64,000 nucleotides of DNA from the NCBI GenBank assembly GCA_021372945.1, contig JAJFTK010000012.1, positions 1 to 64,000 on the forward strand. The letters run 5' to 3'. Every line of letters starts with the position of its first letter. Position 1 is the stretch's first letter. The stretch is from Planctomycetaceae bacterium (GTDB taxonomy: Bacteria; Planctomycetota; Phycisphaerae; Sedimentisphaerales; Anaerohalosphaeraceae). A program made the position numbers and the translations under genes. The notes under the pieces were generated by a model. The model was not told the origin of the DNA. It ran no database searches and was given only the letters and a program-made list of their open reading frames with translations. This document shows positions 27,153-34,990 of this stretch, one piece after another.

Positions 27153-28439
27153 ATGGAGACAAGTTCGTACAATCCGTATCGAGTGGCACAATCACAATTT
27201 GACAAGATAGCGGCTGTCCTGGAACTGGATGAGGGCGTTCGCCAAATCCTGCGGCAGCCGATGCGGGAATACCAGTTCACGATCCCCGTCCGGATGGATG
27301 ATGGTACCGTTCGGGTGTTCAATGGGTTTCGTGTGCAGCATAATGACGCCCGCGGCCCCGCCAAAGGCGGCATCCGCTTTCACCCGATGGAAACGATCGA
27401 CACCGTCCGGGCTTTATCCATGTGGATGACGTGGAAATGCTCCGTCGTAAATATTCCCCTGGGCGGCGGCAAAGGCGGGATCGTATGCGACCCTCACCAT
27501 CTCAGCATGCGCGAGCAGGAACAGCTCTGCCGCGGCTGGGTGAGACAGATCGCCAAGAACGTCGGCCCCGTCACGGATATTCCGGCCCCCGATGTAATGA
27601 CCAATGGCCAGCACATGCTGTGGATACTGGACGAGTACGAGACCATCGTGGGCGGGCGTTACCCCGGCTTTATCACCGGAAAACCCGTCGGGATGGGCGG
27701 CTCGCTGGGACGAACCGAAGCCACCGGTTATGGCGTGATTTACGTCTTGCGTGAGGCCATGCGAGAACTGAATATCCCGCTGGCCAAAACGACCGCCAGC
27801 ATCCAGGGGTTTGGCAATGTGGCCCGGTATGCGACGGAGCTTTTCATCCGGCTGGGCGGAACTGTCATTTCGATCGCCTGCTGGGACCAGGGCGACAAAA
27901 CTTCTTACTCCTATCGCAAAAAGAACGGCATCAACCTCGACGAGCTGCGCAGCATCTCCGATAAGTTCGGCGGCATCGATAAGAACCGTGCCCGCGACCT
28001 CGGCTACGAGATATTGCCCGGTGATGCATGGATCCAGCAGGACGTGGACGTTTTGCTGCCGGCAGCCCTGGAAAACCAGATCAACAGGGAAACCGTCCAG
28101 AAAATATCGCCAAAGGTCAAAATCATCGTGGAAGGCGCCAACGGCCCAACAACGCCGGAAGCCGATGAGGTTATCAAGCAGCGGAATATTTTTGTGATCC
28201 CGGATTTTCTGGCCAATGCCGGCGGCGTGACATGCAGTTACTTCGAACAGGTGCAATGCAACAGCAATTATTTCTGGGAGAAGGATGAAGTCCTTTCCAA
28301 GCTTGATACGGCCATGACGTCGGCGTTCGCGTCGGTGCATGAGCTTGCCGACCAGAAGAAACTCTACATGCGCGACGCGGCCTATACCATTGCCGTCAGC
28401 AGAGTAGCGCAGGCCGTCCGGCAGCGAGGCTGGGCATAA
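27153..28439 (+). CDS. gdhA: NAD(P)-dependent glutamate dehydrogenase
   Basis: A 428-residue hexameric-type Glu/Leu/Phe/Val dehydrogenase that interconverts glutamate and 2-oxoglutarate plus ammonia. Visible motifs are RGPAKGGIRFHP, the catalytic-lysine segment PLGGGKGGIVCDP, TDIPAPDVMT, and a Rossmann motif GFGNVA for the cofactor. The ATG at 27153 is preferred. An upstream in-frame start at 27015 would add 46 residues without family likeness. The closest pattern is the GudB/RocG type, usually catabolic. It follows the glycyl radical enzyme by 141 bases, so it may be part of the same transcript or have its own promoter. Confidence 0.88.
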   Translation: METSSYNPYRVAQSQFDKIAAVLELDEGVRQILRQPMREYQFTIPVRMDDGTVRVFNGFRVQHNDARGPAKGGIRFHPMETIDTVRALSMWMTWKCSVVNIPLGGGKGGIVCDPHHLSMREQEQLCRGWVRQIAKNVGPVTDIPAPDVMTNGQHMLWILDEYETIVGGRYPGFITGKPVGMGGSLGRTEATGYGVIYVLREAMRELNIPLAKTTASIQGFGNVARYATELFIRLGGTVISIACWDQGDKTSYSYRKKNGINLDELRSISDKFGGIDKNRARDLGYEILPGDAWIQQDVDVLLPAALENQINRETVQKISPKVKIIVEGANGPTTPEADEVIKQRNIFVIPDFLANAGGVTCSYFEQVQCNSNYFWEKDEVLSKLDTAMTSAFASVHELADQKKLYMRDAAYTIAVSRVAQAVRQRGWA

Positions 28440-28542
28440 AACGGTCAGAGGCCGGCTGTCTCCGCGGGGTATTCCAAGCGCTCGGTAAGGGTGCATATAA
28501 TAGACCGCACATCGTGTGCGGTATAGCTTAGCCGAAAGCAGA

Positions 28543-31500
28543 ATGCCTATGAAAGACCAGACACAGGCGGAAGAATATCTTCGTATCCTGCGCGAGCGGG
28601 CGAAGGAACTGGACTGCCTCTACAAGGTTGATGAACTGCTCGCCGCCGAGAACCGGCCGCTTGCCGCGATCTTGCGTGATATCACAGAGGCGATCCCCGC
28701 CGGCTGGCAGTATCCCAAGTACTGCCAGGCGAAGATCGTGTGCGACGATATAGTCTGCCAGACCCCCGGCTACGTCGATACGCCATGGAAGGATGTTGCT
28801 CCGATCCGGGCAGATAACAAAACCGTGGGATTCGTCGAGATCTCGTATAGGCGGCCTGCGCCGCCTTCGCCCGAAGGGGTGTTTCTGGAGAAGGAAACCA
28901 AGCTGATCCACACCATCGCCGACCGTATCGGCCAGACCGTGTCGCACCGAAGACACGGCAAACAGCTTGCTGCAGAGAATGCCCCCGCTGCGGCCCAAGG
29001 CCATGAGTGGATGGTCATCGTCGATCTTCTCCGCCGTACCGATGAAAAACTGTATCTCTACATTGCGCGCAAAATGCTGCATCGTTTGTTTTGGAGCGGC
29101 GTTGCGGAATCACGCAGAGTGCTGCATATGTTTGGGGCCGATTTTGCCGCCGATAATGGCGAGGAGGGAACGGAGGGCAATGTGCCCAGCCGCAAACAGT
29201 CACGCAAAACCCTTTTTGAGGCCAGCGACCAGGTATTTGCGATCGCGGCCCGCCAGATGAACGACCAGGAGGCACTGTCGTGTCTTCGCCAGTGGATCCA
29301 GGAGAGCAAGCTCAGCTTCCTCATCAAGACGCTTGATACCGGCAACGCACCGCTGTCCAGCGTGATCGACGCCATCCATCGCTATCGCGCTCTGCCTGCT
29401 GACGAGGCGGTTCTTCCGTATTCGACTGAAGAATGGCTGAAGGTGTCGCTGATCCGTCGTTTTTTTTCCGACAACAGCGACTTTATCGGCATCGCCAAGA
29501 AGCAGCTTGTGGTCGCTGATTTTTTCGACCTGGCTGACCATATCATCTATCCGCCCGGAAGCAACGGCCGGTTAGGCGGAAAGAGCACGGGATTGTTTCT
29601 TGCGCGGCATATCCTTGAAAAAGCGGCCGCCGACAACCCTCTGGCCGCCCAGATCAAAACGCCCAAGACCTGGTACATGAGCGCCGACTGCATGACGGAA
29701 TTCTTGCGCTACAACGACCTGGAGGATGTCAACCAGCAGAAGTATAAAGAGCTCGAGCAGGTGCGCATCGAATACCCCAATATCATCCAGCTTTTTAAAC
29801 ACGGCCGTTTCCCGGATGACATCGTTAAAGGCCTCTCGCTGGCACTGGACGACATCGGCGAACGCGCCATCATCGTTCGCAGTTCCAGTCTCCTGGAAGA
29901 CCGCGTAGGCACGGCCTTTTCGGGAAAATACAAGAGTCTTTTCTTATCCAACCTGGGCAATAAAGAGACGCGGCTGGAGGCTCTGTGCGACGCCATCGCC
30001 GAGATATACGCCTCCGTATTCGGGCCCGACCCGATCCTCTACCGGGGCGAGCATGGGCTGGTCGATTTCCGTGAAGAGATGGGCATTATGATCCAGGAGG
30101 TCGTTGGCACACGTGTGGGCCCCTACCACATGCCGGTCTTTGCCGGCGTGTCGTTCAGCAGTAACGAGTTTCGCTGGTCGCCGCGTCTCAAACGCGAGGA
30201 TGGGCTTGTTCGCCTGGTTCCGGGGCTTGGGACGCGCGCGGTCGATCGTATCAGCAACGATTATCCTGTCCTGCTGTCGCCGGGCCAGCCGGCGTTACGT
30301 GTCAATGTCAGCCCTGACGAGATCTGTCACTACTCGCCCTCCCGCGCCGATGTCATCAATCTCCAGACTCGCCGTTTTGAAACCATTCCCGTGCAGCGGC
30401 TTTTCAGTGAGTACGGCAGCGAGATACCCGCTCTCAGTCATATCGTCTCGGTCTATCGGGACGGGATCTTTCAGCAACTGACGCAGACGGAGATCGATCT
30501 TAAGCGTGACACCCTGGTAGTCACCTTTGAAGGGCTCATCCGTCGAACCGAATTCGTCAAACAGATGCAGACAATCCTGCGGATTCTCGAGGATGTTCTC
30601 GGGACTCCGGTCGATATCGAGTTTGCCTCCGACGGGACGGATTTTTACCTGCTTCAATGCCGTTCGCAGTTCACTGAAGGCAACGAGTCGGCCAGCATCA
30701 TCCCGCAGAATATTCCCTCGGGCAAGGTTTTGTTTACGGCCAACCGTTTTATCTCCAACGGGCACATCCCCGATATCACGCATATCGTGTATGTTTCGCC
30801 GCAGCGTTACGCCGAGCAGACAAACATCGACGCGCTGGCCGATATCGGCCGGGCCGTGGGACGGCTCAATACGCTTTTGCCCAAACGCCGGTTCATTCTC
30901 ATGGGGCCGGGGCGTTGGGGCAGCCGGGGCGACATCAAGCAGGGAGTGCAGGTGACCTATTCGGACGTCAGCAATACGGCCGTGCTGATTGAGATCGCGA
31001 TGAGAAAGGGGGCGTACTCGCCTGAGCTTTCCTTCGGCACGCACTTTTTCCAGGACATGGTGGAGGCGCGGATCCGCTACATCCCGCTCTATCCGGAAGA
31101 CCGCGGCGTTGTCTTTGACGAGCATTTTCTGGAGAATTCCCGCAACATGCTGCCGGCCGTGGTCCCGGAATACGAGCATTTAGCCGGCGTCATTCATGTC
31201 ATCGACGTGCCCTTCTGCACCGGCGGCGACGTGCTGCGGATCCTGATGAATGCGGATATCGGCCAGGCGATCGGCTTTTTCACCGAGCCGGCGGCGCCCA
31301 GCGATAAACCGCTTGCCGCCCCCATGGTACGGGCACAGTCGGACGATTTCTGGCGATGGCGGCATCGAATGGCCGAGCAGCTTGCCCTGCGGCTCAAACC
31401 GGCTCGGTTTGGCATTCGGGCGATCTATCTGTTTGGCTCTACGGCCAGCGGCACGGCAGGTCCGGGAAGCGATATCGATCTGCTGATCCATTTCGATGGA

Positions 31501-31710
31501 ACTGCGGCTCAGAAAGAGGAATTGCTGCTTTGGCTGGAGGGATGGAGTTTGAGTCTGGCTGAACAGAACTTCCTGCGGACCGGCTACATGACCGATGGAC
31601 TGCTGGATGTGCACCTGGTCACTGATTCGGACATTGCGCAGCGCACCAGTTTCGCCATCAAGATCAACGCCGTCACAGACCCCGCCCTACCCCTGCCCAT
31701 GATGAAGTAG
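28543..31710 (+). CDS. PEP/pyruvate-binding protein with GAF-like N-terminus and C-terminal nucleotidyltransferase
   Basis: A large cytoplasmic protein (1055 residues from the ATG at 28543). The N-terminal part (about 1-150) resembles a GAF-type sensor. Residues from about 340 to 700 carry the ATP-grasp domain of pyruvate phosphate dikinase/PEP synthase: GGKSTGLFLARHIL and RSSSLLEDRVGTAFSGKY. A region around FILMGPGRWGSRGDIKQGV is conserved with this group. No phosphohistidine swivel domain (TSHAAI-like) was seen, so full PEP synthase activity is unlikely. The last 100 residues form a minimal nucleotidyltransferase with LFGSTASGTAGPGSDIDLLI, the GS-x(n)-DxD active site. The chain may therefore use ATP to modify or sense something. 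The fusion is unusual and the substrate unknown. Confidence 0.82.
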   Translation: MPMKDQTQAEEYLRILRERAKELDCLYKVDELLAAENRPLAAILRDITEAIPAGWQYPKYCQAKIVCDDIVCQTPGYVDTPWKDVAPIRADNKTVGFVEISYRRPAPPSPEGVFLEKETKLIHTIADRIGQTVSHRRHGKQLAAENAPAAAQGHEWMVIVDLLRRTDEKLYLYIARKMLHRLFWSGVAESRRVLHMFGADFAADNGEEGTEGNVPSRKQSRKTLFEASDQVFAIAARQMNDQEALSCLRQWIQESKLSFLIKTLDTGNAPLSSVIDAIHRYRALPADEAVLPYSTEEWLKVSLIRRFFSDNSDFIGIAKKQLVVADFFDLADHIIYPPGSNGRLGGKSTGLFLARHILEKAAADNPLAAQIKTPKTWYMSADCMTEFLRYNDLEDVNQQKYKELEQVRIEYPNIIQLFKHGRFPDDIVKGLSLALDDIGERAIIVRSSSLLEDRVGTAFSGKYKSLFLSNLGNKETRLEALCDAIAEIYASVFGPDPILYRGEHGLVDFREEMGIMIQEVVGTRVGPYHMPVFAGVSFSSNEFRWSPRLKREDGLVRLVPGLGTRAVDRISNDYPVLLSPGQPALRVNVSPDEICHYSPSRADVINLQTRRFETIPVQRLFSEYGSEIPALSHIVSVYRDGIFQQLTQTEIDLKRDTLVVTFEGLIRRTEFVKQMQTILRILEDVLGTPVDIEFASDGTDFYLLQCRSQFTEGNESASIIPQNIPSGKVLFTANRFISNGHIPDITHIVYVSPQRYAEQTNIDALADIGRAVGRLNTLLPKRRFILMGPGRWGSRGDIKQGVQVTYSDVSNTAVLIEIAMRKGAYSPELSFGTHFFQDMVEARIRYIPLYPEDRGVVFDEHFLENSRNMLPAVVPEYEHLAGVIHVIDVPFCTGGDVLRILMNADIGQAIGFFTEPAAPSDKPLAAPMVRAQSDDFWRWRHRMAEQLALRLKPARFGIRAIYLFGSTASGTAGPGSDIDLLIHFDGTAAQKEELLLWLEGWSLSLAEQNFLRTGYMTDGLLDVHLVTDSDIAQRTSFAIKINAVTDPALPLPMMK

Positions 31711-31792
31711 AAAAGGCGGCTGCAACAGACCTCGCCGGCGGCTGCGATCTAGCGGGCATCAAAGCCGCGGTTTTGGTGCAAGAATAAAGGTA

Positions 31793-31821
31793 TTGACACA
31801 AAATAGAGGTTCTGGTATAGT
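31793..31821 (+). promoter_or_regulatory. Promoter of tRNA-Arg
   Basis: TTGACA (31793-31798), a 17-base spacer and TATAGT (31816-31821), ending 13 bases before the first tRNA base. One of the clearest sigma-70-type promoters in the window. Confidence 0.8.
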
Positions 31822-31834
31822 TCTCCACTCTTTA

Positions 31835-31908
<74 letters not shown>

Positions 31909-31958
31909 ATTTTTTATGTAGCAAACGCATCATAAACTACCTTAATTAGGATAAAGCA

Positions 31959-32951
31959 ATGTCATCTTTCTGTGACCAGATTGCAGCCAAGGCCTCCGTA
32001 AACGTCAAGACGATCGTGCTGCCGGAAGGTTCGGACGAACGTACGATCGCGGCGGCGGCCGATGTCGTGAAACGCGGATTCGCCAAAGTCATTGTGATGG
32101 GCGAGGAGCGCCAACTTGGTCCGCTGCTTCAGAAATATCACCTTAAGGCGTCAGATGTCAACCTTACTCATCCCGCCAGTGACCCGAGAGCGGAAGAATT
32201 TGCCGGCTTTCTATACGAACTGCGGAAGGCTAAGGGAATGACCATAGAGCAGGCCCGGCAGACCATTAAGGACGAGGTGTACTTCGGGACAGTCATGGTG
32301 AAGAAAGGATTGGCGGATGGGCTGGTGTCGGGGGCGATCCATTCGACGGCGGACACGCTGAGGCCGGCACTGCAGATCATCAAACCCGCCGCGGGCATCA
32401 AGACCGTTTCGAGCATGTTCTTCATGTGCTGGCCGGATAAAGTCCTGCTATACTCGGATAGCGGGCTGGTCGAGGACCCGACGGAGGATCAGCTTGTAGA
32501 TATCGCCGTATCGACGGCGCGGACGGGACTTCAATTCGGTCTTGAACCCAAGGTTGCGATCCTGAGCTATTCGACAAAAGGCTCGGCGGCGGGCCCGAAC
32601 GCCAAGAAGATGGCCAATGCCGCGGCCAAAGCCAAAGAGACGTTCAAAACGATTTTCGGGGACAAGGTGCCGGTGGATGGCGAGCTGCAGTTTGATGCGG
32701 CCTACGTTCCATCGGTCGCCGCCCGCAAGGCGCCGAACAGCCCTCTCAAAGGAATGGCCAATACGTTTATCTTCCCCGATCTGGGAGCGGGCAATATCTG
32801 CTATAAGTCAACACAGCGGCTGGCCGGGGCGGAGGCGTTTGGCCCCATCGTGCAGGGATTGGCCAAACCGGTAAATGATCTTTCACGCGGCTGTACGGCC
32901 GAAGACATTGTGGCGACCATCGCCATCACGGCCATCCAGGCCGTTGGTTAA
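31959..32951 (+). CDS. pta: Phosphate acetyltransferase
   Basis: A 330-residue enzyme interconverting acetyl-CoA and acetyl phosphate. It has the size and motifs of the catalytic Pta domain alone (no DRTGG/CobB N-terminal extension). Visible are VLPEGSDERTIAAA at the start, LVSGAIHSTADTLRPALQII, SYSTKGSA, and the C-terminal FPDLGAGNICYK. AGGATAA precedes the ATG. Acetate kinase is not in the window. It fits fermentative acetate production together with the glycyl radical enzyme and GDH genes. Confidence 0.95.
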   Translation: MSSFCDQIAAKASVNVKTIVLPEGSDERTIAAAADVVKRGFAKVIVMGEERQLGPLLQKYHLKASDVNLTHPASDPRAEEFAGFLYELRKAKGMTIEQARQTIKDEVYFGTVMVKKGLADGLVSGAIHSTADTLRPALQIIKPAAGIKTVSSMFFMCWPDKVLLYSDSGLVEDPTEDQLVDIAVSTARTGLQFGLEPKVAILSYSTKGSAAGPNAKKMANAAAKAKETFKTIFGDKVPVDGELQFDAAYVPSVAARKAPNSPLKGMANTFIFPDLGAGNICYKSTQRLAGAEAFGPIVQGLAKPVNDLSRGCTAEDIVATIAITAIQAVG

Positions 32952-32963
32952 CAGACGTCGTTG

Positions 32964-32989
32964 TCAGTTATCAGTCATCAGTCAACAGT
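32964..32989. repeat. Short-period repeat of the tcagt(t/c)a type
   Basis: Imperfect 7-base units of the form tcagtta/tcagtca/tcagtcaa fill the gap between pta and the next gene. This kind of low-complexity intergenic repeat is found in several bacterial phyla. It has no evident coding or terminator role. Confidence 0.5.
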
Positions 32990-32995
32990 GAAACG

Positions 32996-33352
32996 ATGAA
33001 TGCGTCACGTTTTGTTGTTTTGCAGCATACGGGCAGAGAAACAGCACACTGGGATTTGATGCTGGAGGATGGGGGTGTGCTGATGACATGGCGGCTGGAC
33101 GTACCGCCGGAGCAGATTGCAGACGAGGCGGTCCACGCCAAAAGAATTCACGACCATGCAGTGCGATTCCTGGATTATGAAGGACCCGTTCAGAAGAATA
33201 CAGGGCAAGTCAAGAGAGTGGACGAGGGAACATGCAAATGGATCAGCAAGAAAACAGACGTACTTGCATTTTTGCTTGATGGGCGAGGCTTGAAAGGGCA
33301 ATTCGAGCTCAAACACAATAGCGGAACCGATTGGTTATTCTGCACGTCCTGA
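32996..33352 (+). CDS. Stand-alone LigD-type 3'-phosphoesterase domain protein
   Basis: A 118-residue single-domain protein. The opening RFVVLQHTGRETAHWDLMLE and GVLMTWRLDVPP match the phosphoesterase (PE) domain of the NHEJ ligase LigD, where it trims 3' ends before joining. Here the polymerase and ligase domains are absent and no ku gene is near. The family places a metal-binding His/Asp set in the HWDLMLE segment, present here. Stand-alone PE proteins occur in archaea and bacteria. It follows pta by 44 bases, but the two are functionally unrelated. Confidence 0.8.
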   Translation: MNASRFVVLQHTGRETAHWDLMLEDGGVLMTWRLDVPPEQIADEAVHAKRIHDHAVRFLDYEGPVQKNTGQVKRVDEGTCKWISKKTDVLAFLLDGRGLKGQFELKHNSGTDWLFCTS

Positions 33353-33412
33353 TGAACGCCGCGGGCAAGCAGCGCTTGACCGCGCCACCCTGCTATCACC
33401 GGCAAGCATTGC

Positions 33413-34774
33413 TCACGAAACAAGCGACTCCAACTGCCGTTTCCATTGGGCCGCAATATCTGGGTCCTTTGTTTCCATGATGATGCGCATGACCGGCTCG
33501 GTGTTGCTTGTGCGGATATGGATCCAGCCTTCGGGCAGATCCAGGCGGCAGCCGTCGCTGGTGTTGAGCAAAGCTTTTGGAAACAATTGCCTCGCTTTTT
33601 GAATAACGGCCTCTGCCTTTTTCTTGTCCGCGGGGTATTTTGATTTGTACATGGTATAGCCGCCGAGCTTGGCAGCAAGCTGCGCAACCGTTTGGCCGGT
33701 TTCGGTCATAAGCTGCAGAACCATCGCCATCGCCGCCAGGCTGTCACGAATGGGACCGACGCGCAAATCGATCACGCCTCCGTTGCCTTCGCCGCCGATG
33801 ACGCAGCCGTTTTGGATCATCGCGTTGGCGACATTGGCCTCCCCTACCGGCGTGCGGATGACCGAGCAGCCCGCGGCGGCGGCGATGTCATCGATCATGC
33901 GCGAGGTGGAGAGATTGGCGGCGGCCGGTCCTTTTGTTCCGGCAGAATAGATATGATACGCGGCCAGCGCCAACGTGAACTCCTCGCCGATGTAGGTCCC
34001 ATTCTCATCGACGATGGCCAGCCGGTCGGCATCCGGGTCCTGGGCAAATCCGATTTGCGCGCCCGTTTCTTTGACTTTATCGCAAAGCGAGGTCAGGTTT
34101 TCAGCAGTGGGTTCGGGCGTGTGCGCAAATAGACCGGTAGGTTCAGTGTTCATGCCGATGATCCGGCAGCCTAATTCGTTCAGCAGCATTTGAGCCGAAG
34201 GAGCGCCTGCGCCATTGACGCTATCCAGGACGACTTTGAACCTGTTGGAGGCAATCGCCGCTTTATTGACCAGCGGCAAGACTTTATTAACATGCACCTG
34301 GGCAGTTTGCTCGTTTCTTATCACCTGGCCGCAATGGAGCGCATCGCAAAATGAAAAGGCGCGATCCTTGTAGAGCTGAATGATCCGCCGGGCAATTTCG
34401 GGAGAGGGAGCGACGCCGTTATCCATCAGCAGCTTGATCCCATTATAGGGGGCAGGATTATGGCTGGCGGTGATGATGACGCCTCCATCACAGGCGAGAT
34501 GGCGGAGCATGATGCCGACGCCGGGGGTCGTGCAGATGCCCAGGTCAACCACATTGACGCCCAAAGCCGTGAGGCCGGCGGCAACGGCGGAGCTGATCAT
34601 CTGACCCGATGGACGTGAATCGCGGCCGATCGCGACGGACAAGACGTTTTTATCTGCGTGGTGCATCTTGAGGAACGCACCGAACGCGCTTCCGTATGCC
34701 GCGGCCGTTTCCGGGAAAAGATTTTCGCCGATCACCCCTCGCATCCCGCTGATACTGATAATCAGTTCCTGCAT
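33413..34774 (-). CDS. Phosphohexomutase (phosphomannomutase/phosphoglucosamine mutase family)
   Basis: A 453-residue alpha-D-phosphohexomutase. It has the phosphoserine loop TASHNP (Ser104), the magnesium loop DPDADR, the sugar-binding loop GEGNGG and the phosphate-binding RTSNTEP. The combination of GEGNGG and its length suits GlmM or ManB; GlmM usually has GEQSGH, so phosphomannomutase or a bifunctional enzyme is more likely. It supplies activated sugar precursors for the envelope. It is convergent with the preceding gene. Confidence 0.88.
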   Translation of the reverse strand: MQELIISISGMRGVIGENLFPETAAAYGSAFGAFLKMHHADKNVLSVAIGRDSRPSGQMISSAVAAGLTALGVNVVDLGICTTPGVGIMLRHLACDGGVIITASHNPAPYNGIKLLMDNGVAPSPEIARRIIQLYKDRAFSFCDALHCGQVIRNEQTAQVHVNKVLPLVNKAAIASNRFKVVLDSVNGAGAPSAQMLLNELGCRIIGMNTEPTGLFAHTPEPTAENLTSLCDKVKETGAQIGFAQDPDADRLAIVDENGTYIGEEFTLALAAYHIYSAGTKGPAAANLSTSRMIDDIAAAAGCSVIRTPVGEANVANAMIQNGCVIGGEGNGGVIDLRVGPIRDSLAAMAMVLQLMTETGQTVAQLAAKLGGYTMYKSKYPADKKKAEAVIQKARQLFPKALLNTSDGCRLDLPEGWIHIRTSNTEPVMRIIMETKDPDIAAQWKRQLESLVS

Positions 34775-34807
34775 TATAATTTCCTTTCAGAAACGGACAA
34801 AGCCGTG

Positions 34808-34840
34808 TGATAGACGATAGATGATAGACGCTAGAAGATA
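34808..34840. repeat. Imperfect gatagacgatagat-type repeat
   Basis: Units like tgatagacga, tagatgatagacg and ctagaagata run end to end in the leader of the phosphohexomutase gene. It is low-complexity dispersed DNA of the same general kind as the repeat at 32964-32989. Confidence 0.4.
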
Positions 34841-34850
34841 GAAATCTATC

Positions 34851-34990
34851 CTACACACGGGTGTTGCGTTTCTGCTCTTTGTTTTCCCATCGATCCATCA
34901 AGCTAAACAACATTGCATTTACTTCATGATAGCGGCGATCCAACGGCTCAAATTCATTCCTGCTAATATAGGCACAATCGACTCTCCCGG
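34851..34990 (-). pseudogene. Possible remnant of a four-helix-bundle (S23/IVS-type) protein C-terminus
   Basis: The minus strand is open from the end of the topoisomerase gene to a TAG at 34851-34853. It encodes about 45 residues including GRVDCAYISRNEF, EPLDRRYHEVNAMLFSLMDR and a polar tail. The pattern AYIS-x-EF, then a helix ending in MLFSL, recalls the C-terminal helix of four-helix-bundle proteins related to 23S rRNA intervening-sequence proteins. There is no start codon with a ribosome site and no N-terminal helices, so if real it is a remnant. It lies in the gap downstream of the topoisomerase VI B gene. Confidence 0.3.

Noticed and set aside
27414..28496. Minus-strand reading frame of 360 codons
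   Set aside because: Antisense to the glutamate dehydrogenase gene, whose family motifs are clear; no ribosome site.
32964..34840. CRISPR-like regularity of the short repeats at 32964 and 34808
   Set aside because: Units are 7-10 bases, imperfect, without spacers, and no cas gene is in the window.
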